Position numbers and translations under genes: made by a program | Shown: one piece after another, positions 36,117-44,218 of the stretch | How positions within the stretch are numbered: the stretch's first letter is position 1 | Layout of the letters: every line of letters starts with the position of its first letter | The notes under the pieces: model-generated | What the model saw: only the letters and a program-made list of their open reading frames with translations | The model's database searches: none | What the model was told of the DNA's origin: nothing | Origin: Sulfuricella sp. | GTDB lineage: Bacteria > Pseudomonadota > Gammaproteobacteria > Burkholderiales > Sulfuricellaceae | Assembly: GCA_023266195.1 (NCBI GenBank) | Contig: JAHFRP010000001.1 | Location: forward strand, 248,001 to 312,000 | DNA: 64,000 bases | Direction of reading: 5' to 3'

Positions 36117-36458
36117 ATGGAAATACTGATGCAAGCCCTGAAAAACCTTTCCACCGCGGAAGAGTTTCTTAATTTTTTCGCTATCGAATACCAGCCCGCG
36201 TTGGTTCACGTCAACCGCCTGCACATCCTGCAACGCTTTCATCAGTACCTGCGGCAGTCGCCGCTGCCCGCCAATTGCGGCGAGGGCGAGGCGATACTGG
36301 CGTGCCGCGCGATGCTGGAACGGGCTTACCAGGATTTCGTCCATTCCAGCTCGATCAAGGAGAAAGTTTTCAAAGTGTTCCGCGATGCCGAGGGGGTGAG
36401 AACCGTGTCGGTGGACAATGTACGCGCTGCGCTGTCCGGCAGGCAGAAAGCCGCTTAG
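36117..36458 (+). CDS. nifW: nitrogenase stabilising/protective protein NifW
   Basis: A 113-residue protein, MEILMQALKNLSTAEEFLNF, with PALVHVNRLHILQRFHQYL and SSIKEKVFKVFRDAEGVRTV, the standard NifW layout. ATG 36117 follows GGGAGA and is 16 bp after nifV. NifW associates with the MoFe protein during maturation and oxygen protection. Confidence 0.94.
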   Translation: MEILMQALKNLSTAEEFLNFFAIEYQPALVHVNRLHILQRFHQYLRQSPLPANCGEGEAILACRAMLERAYQDFVHSSSIKEKVFKVFRDAEGVRTVSVDNVRAALSGRQKAA

Positions 36459-36559
36459 GAGGTAACTACATAGCCCTACGCGAAAATGCCATATGAAGCC
36501 CCTCGCCCGCATACGACTCCGCACGGGCTTTAGCCCGTAGCGGATCGGAGTCCTTTAGG

Positions 36560-36663
36560 GCAGGCGGGAGAGGGGTTGGGGAGAGGGGCTTTGCGCATAG
36601 ATAACGTCTGCCTTGACGCAAACACCCTCATCCCCGGCCCTTCTCCCGCCTGCGGGAGAAGGG
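36560..36663. repeat. composite palindromic element, family E (copy 2, inverted)
   Basis: GGCGGGAGAGGGGTTGGGGA and, further on, CCGGCCCTTCTCCCGCCTGC. In inverted orientation both blocks and their order match the element upstream of nifH (9271-9415). It lies between nifW and the small ferredoxin-like gene. Confidence 0.7.
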
Positions 36664-36697
36664 AGACAACCGCTGTGTAGTCACCTTAGGAGGAATC

Positions 36698-36850
36698 ATG
36701 CCGAAACCGTTAAAACACATATTCATCTGCACCCAGAACCGCGGCCCCGGCCACCCGCGCGGCTCGTGCAACCAGAACGGCTGCGGCGCGGTGCTCGACG
36801 AATTCATGTTCGAGTTCCAGAAGCTCAGCGTGCCGGCGGAAATCTGGTAA
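36698..36850 (+). CDS. shortened thioredoxin-like 2Fe-2S ferredoxin
   Basis: A 50-residue frame starting at ATG 36698 behind TTAGGAGGAAT, a very strong site. The N-terminus MPKPLKHIFICTQNRGPGHP and RGSCNQNGCG are the start of nif-linked thioredoxin-like 2Fe-2S ferredoxins (first ligand in ICTQ, second in GSC). It then ends abruptly in SVPAEIW, which resembles the extreme C-terminus of the full-length proteins. Full-length members are about 100 residues, with two more cysteines in between. So this is probably an in-frame internal deletion leaving a 50-residue remnant, or a genuinely minimal protein. It follows nifW and may be in the nifV operon. Confidence 0.6.
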   Translation: MPKPLKHIFICTQNRGPGHPRGSCNQNGCGAVLDEFMFEFQKLSVPAEIW

Positions 36851-36862
36851 AGGATACGCGTG

Positions 36863-36938
36863 GTAGGTCGGTTCAAGCGCAGCGGAACCGACATGCGGCA
36901 TGAGGGGTGTCGGTTCCGCTGCGCTTGAACCGACCTAC
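36863..36938. repeat. intergenic palindrome, family C (copy 3)
   Basis: GTAGGTCGGTTCAAGCGCAG ... CTGCGCTTGAACCGACCTAC, between the ferredoxin-like gene and convergent queD. The loop (ACATGCGGCATGAGGGGTG) is shorter than in the other two copies. Confidence 0.88.
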
Positions 36939-36955
36939 GGTTGACGTAGTCTGCG

Positions 36956-37405
36956 TCAGACTTCCCCTCTGACCGCGTCCGCCCAGTTGTTGGGCGTCTC
37001 GAACAGGCGCACCCGTTCCAGGCGCAGGTTGTTGCCGTAGACGTCGTTGTAGGCCATGTCGAGGATCTGGAACGCCTTGGCGGCGAGGTTTTCGGCGGTG
37101 GGGATGCAGTCGAGTACGACGGTCTTGTGGTCTTCCAGCGTTTTCAGGAAATCGGCTACCACGGTGTCGCCGGCGTACACCAGGAAGGCGTGATCCCACG
37201 GCGCCACCACGTATTTCTGGGCGACCGCCTTGACGTCCGAATAATCCATCACCATGCCTTCCTCCGGCGCGCCGGGCGCGACGATGATGCTGCCCGACAG
37301 CGTGACCTCGATGGCATAGCGATGGCCGTGCAGATGGCGGCACTGGCTTTTGTGCTGCGGAATGCGATGGCCGGCGTCGAATTCGAGTCTGCGTGTGATG
37401 AGCAT
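36956..37405 (-). CDS. queD: 6-carboxy-tetrahydropterin synthase (QueD / PTPS family)
   Basis: A 149-residue enzyme. Zinc ligands His13, His26 and His28 and catalytic Cys22 are in DAGHRIPQHKSQCRHLHGHR. The motif PTAENLAAKAFQIL is the usual second conserved block. It converts dihydroneopterin triphosphate to 6-carboxy-tetrahydropterin for queuosine synthesis. Start ATG 37405 gives the canonical MLITRRLEFDAGH. Confidence 0.92.
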   Translation of the reverse strand: MLITRRLEFDAGHRIPQHKSQCRHLHGHRYAIEVTLSGSIIVAPGAPEEGMVMDYSDVKAVAQKYVVAPWDHAFLVYAGDTVVADFLKTLEDHKTVVLDCIPTAENLAAKAFQILDMAYNDVYGNNLRLERVRLFETPNNWADAVRGEV

Positions 37406-37453
37406 ATTTTTTGGGCGGGACGAGACGGAAGAATCAATGCGGATTATAGCATT

Positions 37454-37790
37454 GCACTAAGCCTATTTCGGTAGATTTCAGCCGGATGAAATTTACCGAG
37501 ATAGGCTTACGCATAGTGCCTTCCCCCTTTGAAAAAGGGGGATTGAGGGGGATTTAAAAATGCCGGCAGGTCGTGGTGCCGCTTTAAATCCCCCCTCTCA
37601 AGAAATACCATGCAACCCATTGCTTCTGTGGGGGTGCGCCGTGCACACCAGTGGCCGCAATGGTGCGCACGGCGCACCCTGCAGTGGTTCTTCGGCGCGA
37701 TTTGCGGCAAAGGGCCGATTACTCCGCTACCCCCTCTTTTCAAAGGGGGAATATTACCGTCGGCCAAGTCTGACAAAGTAGAACTAATAT
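37454..37790. repeat. repeat-filled intergenic region between queD and the radical SAM gene
   Basis: Three stacked inverted repeats: (i) 37454-37518, arms GCACTAAGCCTATTTCGGTA and TACCGAGATAGGCTTACGCA; (ii) 37516-37612, family D hairpin with ATTGAGGGGGATTTAAA and TTTAAATCCCCCCTCTCAAG; (iii) 37629-37683, GGGTGCGCCGTGCACAC and GCGCACGGCGCACCC. A further family D copy is at 37730-37780. No coding frame is convincing here. Confidence 0.75.
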
Positions 37791-37829
37791 ATTGGCGCAT
37801 CTGCCGGCGAGGCCGTAAAATCGGCCGAT

Positions 37830-38681
37830 ATGTCCGAAGTGCTGAATGTCCACGACCACGACCGCGCCAGCGCGGGGCTGACTTACGTCTACCCGGTGAT
37901 TTCGCGCCGCGCGGGCGGCGTTTCGGTGGGCGTCAACCTCAATCCCAACAATGCCTGCAACTGGCGCTGCGTTTATTGCCAAGTGCCCGATCTCAAGCGC
38001 GGCAGCGCACCGGCGGTCGATCTGGAAAAACTGGCGGGTGAACTGCGCGGCTTTCTGCGCGAATTGCTGCATGGCGATTTCATGGAGCGGCGCGTGCCGG
38101 CCGAGGCGCGGCGGCTCAACGATATTGCCCTGTCGGGCAACGGCGAGCCGACCAGCGCGCCGGAGTTCGACCGGGTCGTTGCGCTGATCGGCACGATCAT
38201 GGCCGAGTTTGGCCTGATCGGGAAGGTCCGGCTGGTGTTGATCACCAACGGCAGCCTGATCCAGCGCCCCCAGGTCCAGGCGGGGCTGCGCCAAATGGCC
38301 GGCTTGGGCGGGGAGGTGTGGTTCAAGCTGGACAGCGCGACGCCCGGCGGCATGTTGCGGATCAATGACAGTCGCCGGCCGGTGCGGAAGGCGCAGGACA
38401 ATTTGCGCACGGCGGCGTCATTGTGCCCGACCTGGCTGCAAACCTGTGCTTTTGCCTGCGATGGGCAGCCGCCCACAAAAGCGGAGCGGGAGGCCTACCT
38501 GGCTCTCATCGGTCGTCTGCGCGAGGAGAAGGTGCCGCTGTGCGGCGTCCTGCTCTACGGCCTGGCGCGCCCGTCGATGCAAGCCGAAGCGGCTCGCTTG
38601 GCGGCCTTGCCGCAATCGTGGATGGCGGACTTCGCCGCATCGGTCGAGGCTCAGGGTTTCGCGGTTAAATTGAGTGCTTAG
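37830..38681 (+). CDS. radical SAM protein
   Basis: A 283-residue radical SAM enzyme with the cluster motif Cys43-x3-Cys47-x2-Cys50 (NACNWRCVYCQVP). The glycine-rich SAM-binding strand is visible as DIALSGNGEPTSAPEF. It resembles the COG0731 group of small Fe-S oxidoreductases. The neighbouring queD is also a pterin/queuosine enzyme, but queE is usually smaller, and this sequence lacks features that would let me assign it as QueE. Reaction unknown. Confidence 0.85.
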   Translation: MSEVLNVHDHDRASAGLTYVYPVISRRAGGVSVGVNLNPNNACNWRCVYCQVPDLKRGSAPAVDLEKLAGELRGFLRELLHGDFMERRVPAEARRLNDIALSGNGEPTSAPEFDRVVALIGTIMAEFGLIGKVRLVLITNGSLIQRPQVQAGLRQMAGLGGEVWFKLDSATPGGMLRINDSRRPVRKAQDNLRTAASLCPTWLQTCAFACDGQPPTKAEREAYLALIGRLREEKVPLCGVLLYGLARPSMQAEAARLAALPQSWMADFAASVEAQGFAVKLSA

Positions 38682-38692
38682 GATCCTGGCGC

Positions 38693-38995
38693 TCAAGCCG
38701 TCGCGGCGGGCTTCTTGCTGCGGACGGCTTTTTTCAGGCTTTTATACAGGTCTGGGTGTTCAGCCTTCAATACGTCGACAATTTCGAAGTCGCTTTTCTT
38801 GACCCGGGTCAAGTCGAGCTGCTCCACATGAACCAAGCGCAGCAATTCCCGCACCGGCTTGGGCATGTTGCGGCCGCTTTCATAGCGCGAACCGCCGCTC
38901 TGCGTTACACCGATCTGGGTCCAGAACTCCTGCTGGTTCAGGCCGAGCTTACGCCGGATTTCCCGTGGATTTATGATTTTTTCGAAAAGTTTCAT
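38693..38995 (-). CDS. helix-turn-helix (Xre-type) regulator
   Basis: A 100-residue protein from ATG 38995: MKLFEKIINPREIRRKLGLN, then QQEFWTQIGVTQSGGSRYES as the helix-turn-helix, and a basic C-terminal tail (KKAVRSKKPAATA). It resembles small Xre-like regulators common in betaproteobacteria. An in-frame start at 39082 would add 29 residues. It converges with the radical SAM gene. Targets unknown. Confidence 0.8.
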   Translation of the reverse strand: MKLFEKIINPREIRRKLGLNQQEFWTQIGVTQSGGSRYESGRNMPKPVRELLRLVHVEQLDLTRVKKSDFEIVDVLKAEHPDLYKSLKKAVRSKKPAATA

Positions 38996-39245
38996 GGCAT
39001 TATCCCTTTCAAGTGGGAGTCTGGTTGAGTTGCGAGTCGATATTAAATAAGGTAATTCCTTAGTGATTCTAAGGGAAAACACTAAAACCTATGCAGGATT
39101 CTATCACGATTGGTTATGTTGTAAACATTTTTAGATGACAATGAAGTTTGGTGCCTGATAAATTTCTCCCGCCGCATCGGTCAATGTCTCGTCTTCTGGC
39201 CTTAATTCCATTAAAATTATCCTTTTAGCTGATGTAGGTGTTGAA

Positions 39246-40472
39246 ATGGCATTGATAGTACAAAAATACGGCGGTACTTCTGTCGGCAGTCCCGAACGTA
39301 TTAAAAACGTAGCCCAGCGCGTCGCCAAATTCAAGATGCTCGGCCACCAGGTTGTCGTGGTGGTTTCTGCCATGAGCGGCGAAACCAATCGGCTGGTCGC
39401 TCTCGCCAAGGAAGTTCAACCCAACCCCGATCTGCGCGAGATGGATGTACTGCTCTCCACCGGCGAGCAGGTGACGATCGCGTTGCTATCCATGGCGTTG
39501 ATGGAACTGGGGCTGAAAGCCAGGAGCTATACCGGCGCGCAAGTCAAGATCGTCACCGACAGCGCCTTCAGCAAGGCGCGCATCCTCGACATCGAGGAAC
39601 AGAACATGCGAGCCGATCTGGATGCGGGCCACGTGGTCGTGGTGGCGGGATTCCAGGGCGTGGACGAAAAAGGCAATATCACCACCTTGGGCCGCGGCGG
39701 CTCGGATACCACCGGGGTGGCCCTGGCGGCGGCTCTGAAGGCCGACGAGTGCCAGATTTACACCGATGTGGACGGCGTCTACACCACCGATCCGCGCGTC
39801 GTGTCGGAAGCGCGGCGCCTCAAGACCGTCACCTTCGAGGAAATGCTGGAAATGGCCAGCCTCGGCTCCAAGGTATTGCAAATCCGCTCGGTGGAATTCG
39901 CCGGCAAGTACAAGGTCAAGTTGCGCGTGCTCTCCAGCTTCGATGACGAAGGGGAAGGCACGCTGATCACCTTTGAGGAAGAAGACAAAATGGAACAAGC
40001 GATTATTTCGGGTATTGCATTCAACCGCGACGAAGCGAAAATCACCGTGCTGGGCGTGCCCGACCGTCCCGGCATCGCGTACCAGATCCTCGGCCCGGTG
40101 GGCGATGCCAACATCGACGTCGATATGATCATCCAGAACGTCGGCGCGGACGGCACCACCGACTTCACCTTTACCGTCCACCGCAACGAATACAAGAAAG
40201 CGCTGGAAGTCCTGAAAGGCGTGCAGGCCCACATCGGCGCCCGCGAAATCACCGGCGACGACCGCATCGCCAAGGTTTCCGTGGTCGGCGTCGGCATGCG
40301 CTCCCACGCCGGCATCGCCAGCACCATGTTCCGCACCCTGGCGGAAGAGGGAATCAACATCCAGATGATTTCCACCTCCGAAATCAAGATTTCCGTGGTG
40401 ATCGACGAGAAGTACCTGGAGCTCGCGGTTCGCGTGCTGCACAAGGCATTCGCACTGGACCAGGAGGCCTGA
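39246..40472 (+). CDS. lysC: aspartate kinase
   Basis: A 408-residue monofunctional aspartokinase. The kinase domain starts [20 protein letters not shown] and contains [18 protein letters not shown] and the [16 protein letters not shown] segment. Two ACT domains follow (about 265-405), with [14 protein letters not shown] and [15 protein letters not shown] as effector-binding loops. It phosphorylates aspartate, the first step to lysine, threonine and methionine, with feedback control by lysine/threonine. It is directly followed by tRNA-Ser. Confidence 0.97.
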   Translation: MALIVQKYGGTSVGSPERIKNVAQRVAKFKMLGHQVVVVVSAMSGETNRLVALAKEVQPNPDLREMDVLLSTGEQVTIALLSMALMELGLKARSYTGAQVKIVTDSAFSKARILDIEEQNMRADLDAGHVVVVAGFQGVDEKGNITTLGRGGSDTTGVALAAALKADECQIYTDVDGVYTTDPRVVSEARRLKTVTFEEMLEMASLGSKVLQIRSVEFAGKYKVKLRVLSSFDDEGEGTLITFEEEDKMEQAIISGIAFNRDEAKITVLGVPDRPGIAYQILGPVGDANIDVDMIIQNVGADGTTDFTFTVHRNEYKKALEVLKGVQAHIGAREITGDDRIAKVSVVGVGMRSHAGIASTMFRTLAEEGINIQMISTSEIKISVVIDEKYLELAVRVLHKAFALDQEA

Positions 40473-40516
40473 TCGGTTTGACCTTTCGGGCCTAAACCGG
40501 TATCCTTGCGCACTTC

Positions 40517-40609
40517 GGAGAGATGGCCGAGTGGTCGAAGGTACTCCCCTGCTAAGGGAGCGTAGGGTTTATAGCCTTACCGAGGGTTCGAATCCCTCTC
40601 TCTCCGCCA
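40517..40609 (+). tRNA. tRNA-Ser (anticodon GCU)
   Basis: Acceptor GGAGAGA pairs with TCTCTCC; the anticodon loop CTGCTAA carries GCT at 40551-40553. A long variable arm (GCGTAGGGTTTATAGCCTTA) is typical of tRNA-Ser. TTCGAAT T-loop and encoded CCA are present. Confidence 0.97.
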
Positions 40610-40655
40610 TTGCTTGATTGCCGTATTTGTATTAGAATGCGGCCTTTCGTAAAAC

Positions 40656-40732
40656 GCGCCCGTAGCTCAGCTGGATAGAGTACTTGGCTACGAACCAAGG
40701 GGTCAGGAGTTCGAATCTCTTCGGGCGCGCCA
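40656..40732 (+). tRNA. tRNA-Arg (anticodon ACG), integration target
   Basis: Acceptor GCGCCCG pairs with CGGGCGC; anticodon ACG at 40690-40692 in GGCTACGAACC; encoded CCA. Its 3' 49 bp are repeated exactly at 50856-50904, so this is the attachment gene of the downstream integrative element, which leaves the tRNA intact. Confidence 0.97.
40684..40732 (+). repeat. attL of the integrative element (49-bp direct repeat)
   Basis: Identical to 50856-50904, from TTGGCTACGAACCAAGG to CTTCGGGCGCGCCA. Begins in the anticodon stem and runs to the CCA end of tRNA-Arg. Confidence 0.95.
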
Positions 40733-40740
40733 GATAAAAC

Positions 40741-40776
40741 AAGGGCTTGCAGAAATGCAGGCCCTTAGTTTTTTCA
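40741..40776 (+). terminator. terminator after tRNA-Arg
   Basis: AAGGGCTTGCA-gaaa-TGCAGGCCCTT followed by AGTTTTTT. The analogous hairpin after attR (50913-50942) has related but different stem bases. Between this and 41045 the element shows no gene. Confidence 0.8.
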
Positions 40777-41044
40777 GCGGGCTAACGCCGGGCTAACATC
40801 AAAATCAAATCTCAAGATGGCTGGAAGGGGGCTATAGGGCCTAGTGTGCCGGGTAGGCGTGGCGCGGTAGCCGAGATGGTCATAAAATTATCTTTGGTGG
40901 TATCGCTGTTGCTTGGTAGTGGTTGCTCTCGTGCCTGATTGGCGTACATAAAGCCGATTATCGGTTAGCGTATGCTCACCAAGCAAGTTGAATTCCACCC
41001 AAACAAATTCTATTCAGTGGTAGGCTACCGCGCTCGGATGTGCG

Positions 41045-41071
41045 CAAAAAACCCGGCGTGAAGCCGGGTTA
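41045..41071 (-). terminator. terminator of the element's left - strand operon
   Basis: On the - strand AACCCGGC-ttca-cGCCGGGTT is followed by TTTTTTGC, a rho-independent terminator 33 bp after the last gene. Confidence 0.85.
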
Positions 41072-41103
41072 GCCATGGAACCACGTGCAAAAACGTATCT
41101 ACA

Positions 41104-41718
41104 TCAGCATTCCAAACCTGACGCGGCCAAACGCCGTAACAGCGCCGCTTCCTCGATCTTCCCAAGGTTATTGTCAAAAGCCCACAACGGGGTATCGAAG
41201 CCTCCCTTCAGTCCGGGGATTTTTCTGGCATTCACCTGGTAATCAATAGCCCGAATCCTCCACAATGCTTTTTTGTCGAATCGTTCGCCGGCAGCCCTAG
41301 CGCCAGTCATGCGGGACACAGCCTCCCGCATCATGTCGAGTGCCTTGGTATAGAGCACCTCGCCCGCCTCAAACTCGGCAGCGCACACGGTAGCGGCTTC
41401 ATGAAACTGTTCGTCCTCCATGGCGGACAGATCGGCAGCAGCGCCGTCAATCCGCTTTTCCAAAATTTCGGCAGCCGCACGGGCGGCAGTCGCTTCCTTT
41501 TCGTGTTTTTCAATACGCTCGTCAATGGCTGCCGTATCAAGGGTACGTTTTCCAAGGAAGGAGGCCCCCAATTCCCCTTGCTTCTCCTGGCGCAGACTAT
41601 CCAGCGTTACATCGGCGGCGGCAATACTCACTCGGCAGCGTTCCAGATCGGACTGGAGTTTTGCAATTTCCAGGCGCTGGGACGTGATATTTTGGGTCGA
41701 TTTTTCAAGCTGTTTCAT
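41104..41718 (-). CDS. element-encoded coiled-coil protein
   Basis: A 204-residue protein from ATG 41718 (GGAGAG eight bases upstream); an ATG at 41733 would add five residues. The first 120 residues form a long charged coiled coil (LEIAKLQSDLERCRVSIAAA; EKEATAARAAAEILEKRIDG). The C-terminal part is compact and ends LRRLAASGLEC. The gene overlaps the end of the RuvC-like gene, so the two are coupled. No family is recognised; position as the last gene of a left-end operon suggests an accessory element function. Confidence 0.65.
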   Translation of the reverse strand: MKQLEKSTQNITSQRLEIAKLQSDLERCRVSIAAADVTLDSLRQEKQGELGASFLGKRTLDTAAIDERIEKHEKEATAARAAAEILEKRIDGAAADLSAMEDEQFHEAATVCAAEFEAGEVLYTKALDMMREAVSRMTGARAAGERFDKKALWRIRAIDYQVNARKIPGLKGGFDTPLWAFDNNLGKIEEAALLRRLAASGLEC

Positions 41719-42160
41719 GTTGAAGCTCTCCATTGGTTTGGCTTTTCAGCCGGTGTTGAGCGGCGGATGCCGCAAAATCTAGTGACGCCCTATCTGCCAG
41801 CATTAAAGCCATGTGCCTGGATCGCCATTCAATACAATTGGCAGGGGTGCGCGGGTGTCGATAACGAAACTGTGCGGGCGCGGATGCCTTGAGTAATTCC
41901 TTTTTTGGAATGGCGGCACAGGGAATATCCATTTCCGCCAGAGCGGCGCAGCAATCCGCGCGATACCCCACTCCGCTTCTGGCGGGCTGACCGGCAATAG
42001 CCGCACATCGGATATGCTTCCTGTGCGGTGTAATCAATCGAAGCACCCCGCCTAAATCATTCGGTATGTCCACCAGCAAGACGACAACTCCGTCAGCATT
42101 GGTTAGCGCCACTGCGCCATTTGGCCCAGGGGTAATGCCAAGGAATAATTGGCGGCTCAT
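41705..42160 (-). CDS. RuvC-like fold protein of the element
   Basis: A 151-residue protein. Its start LFLGITPGPNGAVALTNADG, with the next strand VVVLLVDIPND, has the shape of the RNase H/RuvC fold, in which the first strand normally reads IDPG with a catalytic Asp. Here that residue is Thr, so catalysis may be lost or the resemblance may be superficial. It overlaps the upstream DNA-binding gene by 4 bp (ATGA). Confidence 0.5.
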   Translation of the reverse strand: MSRQLFLGITPGPNGAVALTNADGVVVLLVDIPNDLGGVLRLITPHRKHIRCAAIAGQPARSGVGYRADCCAALAEMDIPCAAIPKKELLKASAPAQFRYRHPRTPANCIEWRSRHMALMLADRASLDFAASAAQHRLKSQTNGELQHETA

Positions 42161-42768
42161 TTCAACAAGTCCTTTGACGCAAGCTCGGCTGTGATCTCAG
42201 GAAAACAGTCCGGAAATTCGTCGCGGTACGCTGGTTTTTTGGTTTTCTCCGCCGCTACCATGTCTTGTTGATCCATTGCCGCGGACGCCAGAGCCTCAAC
42301 CAGGGCGGCGAAGTCACTCGCGCTATTGGTCTGACGCAGCGCCGCCTCGTTCTCCAAGATGGCCTTCTGATACAGTTCAAAAACCGATTCCAGCCAGTCA
42401 TAAGCCTCTTCACTTTCCGCCAGGTATTGGCGCTCTTTGGTCAGATCGGCTTCGAGTTGCGCCATGCGCTTGCGCAGCGAACCAACATCTTCGACCGCGC
42501 CCTTCAGCACCCGCGCTCGAAGGCGGGACGGGTCGCTGTTGTTGATAACCTGTTTCGCGGCACGATTGGGGTCAAGCTTGCCGTCCGGGCCAAGCGTCAC
42601 TTTCCCGTGCTGTATCCATTGCGAAACGGTCTGCTTCGTAACGCCCACCATCCGCGCAAAATCTGCCGGGCGAACCCGCACGGCCATCAAATCGGCCACG
42701 TCGAACGGCAATGTTGACGATGCCCCGGTTTGGAGGTGGTTGTCGGTGGGTTTTTCTGGTGTGGTCAT
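42157..42768 (-). CDS. DNA-binding protein with N-terminal HTH (Nu1/terminase-small-like)
   Basis: A 203-residue protein. Residues 30-60 contain RPADFARMVGVTKQTVSQWI followed by HGKVTLGPDGKLDP, the helix-turn-helix and wing seen in Nu1-like/small terminase DNA-binding proteins. A coiled coil (GSLRKRMAQLEADLTKERQY) follows, then an acidic helical region. It probably binds element DNA; packaging by a helper phage is a possibility but not shown. Confidence 0.6.
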   Translation of the reverse strand: MTTPEKPTDNHLQTGASSTLPFDVADLMAVRVRPADFARMVGVTKQTVSQWIQHGKVTLGPDGKLDPNRAAKQVINNSDPSRLRARVLKGAVEDVGSLRKRMAQLEADLTKERQYLAESEEAYDWLESVFELYQKAILENEAALRQTNSASDFAALVEALASAAMDQQDMVAAEKTKKPAYRDEFPDCFPEITAELASKDLLK

Positions 42769-42813
42769 GCCGTAAATCCTTGAGTCAGGTCAATTTAAAA
42801 AAATTTCGCCTAG

Positions 42814-44003
42814 GGAAACGCTGATTTATTCCAGAAACGCGGTCACATCGTCCTAAATTTGAGAAAATAGAGCCTGTCAGGTGGTTGATTGATCGGGAGT
42901 GAGTGTGCAAAAGAGTTTTTCTGAATTGGAATACACGTCGAAGAAGAAGCTGACGCGGCGAGATCGGTTTCTGGCCCAGATTGAGGCGGTGACTCCGTGG
43001 GCGATTCTGGAGCAGACGATCGCGCCGTTCTATCCGAGCCGTGGTGGTCGTGGGCGACCGCCGATAGGTCTGGGTCGAATGCTGCGGATGTATGTGGCGC
43101 AGCAATGCTTTGGACTCTCGGACGAAGGGATTGAAGATGCCCTTTACGACAGTCAGGCCATTCGGCGTTTTGTGGGTATTGATCTGGGTCGAGAATCGGC
43201 GCCGGACGCCACGACCCTCCTGGGCTTCCGCCACCTTCTGGAAAAGCATCAACTGACGGAATCGATCTTCAACGCCATCAACGGCCATCTGGCGGAGAAA
43301 GGGCTGTTTCTTCGGGAAGGCACGATTGTTGATGCAACGCTGATTGCGGCCCCGCCCTCGACAAAGAACGAGGCTGGGAAGCGTGACCCGGAGATGCACC
43401 AGAGCAAGAAGGGCAATCAGTGGTACTTCGGCATGAAGGCGCATATTGGTGTTGATGCGCACACCGGGTTGGTGCATACGGTGATTGGCACGGCAGGCAA
43501 CGTCAGCGATATTTCGCAGGCTCAAGCGCTGCTCCATGGTGAAGAGCAGGCGGCGTTTGGTGATGCGGGCTATCAGGGCGTGGAGAAGCGCCCGGAGAGC
43601 GCAGGCGCAACCGTAGTATGGCATGTTGCGGAAAAGCGGAGCAAGGTCAAAGCCCTGGCCGGAACGGCCTTGGGGGATCTGGTCGCTCAGGTTGAGCACG
43701 CCAAGGCGAGCATTCGCTCGAAGGTCGAGCATCCTTTCCATGTGGTGAAGAATCTCTTTAAGCACCGCAAGACCCGCTACAAGGGACTGGTCAAGAATAC
43801 GGCCCAGTTCCTGACCCTGTTCGGCTTGGCCAATCTTGTGCTGGCTCGCCGCTGGTTATTGGCGGCTGACGGGAAAGTTGCGTCTTGAGGGGCAAAAATC
43901 GCTCAGAAAGGACCATTTAACCCATGAAAAACACCGATTCCTTCGAGTCCAACCCAAAAAACCTGGCCATCGCACTTGGCAAGGTTAATTGATCAGCGCT
44001 TCC
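42814..44003. mobile_element. IS5-family insertion sequence, 1190 bp, complete
   Basis: Flanked by a 4-bp target duplication CTAG (42810-42813, 44004-44007). The left end GGAAACGCTGATTTATTCC and the right end (reverse complement) GGAAGCGCTGATCAATTAACC form imperfect terminal repeats. It carries one intact transposase. It sits between the HTH gene and the AAA+ gene of the integrative element without breaking a visible gene. Confidence 0.9.
42899..43888 (+). CDS. IS5-family transposase
   Basis: A 329-residue DDE transposase. The first DDE Asp is in IVDATLIAAPPSTKN, the second in FGDAGYQGVEKRPE and the Glu in HAKASIRSKVEHPFHVVKNL (the conserved Y/R...VE...F region). Full length with no internal stop, so probably active. 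The ORF starts at a GTG/ATG region 42899-42904 (MQKSFSELEYTSKKKLTRRD is typical of the IS5 group). Confidence 0.94.
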   Translation: MSVQKSFSELEYTSKKKLTRRDRFLAQIEAVTPWAILEQTIAPFYPSRGGRGRPPIGLGRMLRMYVAQQCFGLSDEGIEDALYDSQAIRRFVGIDLGRESAPDATTLLGFRHLLEKHQLTESIFNAINGHLAEKGLFLREGTIVDATLIAAPPSTKNEAGKRDPEMHQSKKGNQWYFGMKAHIGVDAHTGLVHTVIGTAGNVSDISQAQALLHGEEQAAFGDAGYQGVEKRPESAGATVVWHVAEKRSKVKALAGTALGDLVAQVEHAKASIRSKVEHPFHVVKNLFKHRKTRYKGLVKNTAQFLTLFGLANLVLARRWLLAADGKVAS

Positions 44004-44102
44004 CTAGCGGTATCACGGGGCTTGAATTACCCGCAGTTGAAAGAAGGCTGGGAAGTACCTTTTGCTGTTGGGCTGGTCGGGGTTGTTCTCTTGGCGAAAT
44101 GC

Positions 44103-44216
44103 GGCGGGGTCAGCGGGGTCTGGCGGGGTGGTCTCTACCCCATATATATTTTTTGTCATCCGACATTTTTCATGGGGGGATATAGAGTGACCCCGCCAGA
44201 ACCCGCTGACCCCGCC
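44103..44216. repeat. 27-bp inverted repeat next to the AAA+ gene (candidate origin or regulator)
   Basis: Left arm 44103-44129 (GGCGGGGTCAGCGGGGTCTG...), right arm 44190-44216 (...CCCGCTGACCCCGCC), nearly perfect. Each arm holds repeated GCGGGGT units, and the AT-rich 60-bp centre contains ATATATATTTTTTG. The arrangement of iteron-like units around an AT-rich core beside a replication-type ATPase gene suggests an origin; a transcription terminator for the AAA+ gene is the plainer alternative. Confidence 0.6.
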
Positions 44217-44218
44217 GT

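Noticed and set aside
36613-36903. 96-codon + strand frame overlapping the shortened ferredoxin gene
   Set aside because: It translates the family E and family C repeats; the 36698 frame has the strong ribosome-binding site and ferredoxin motifs.
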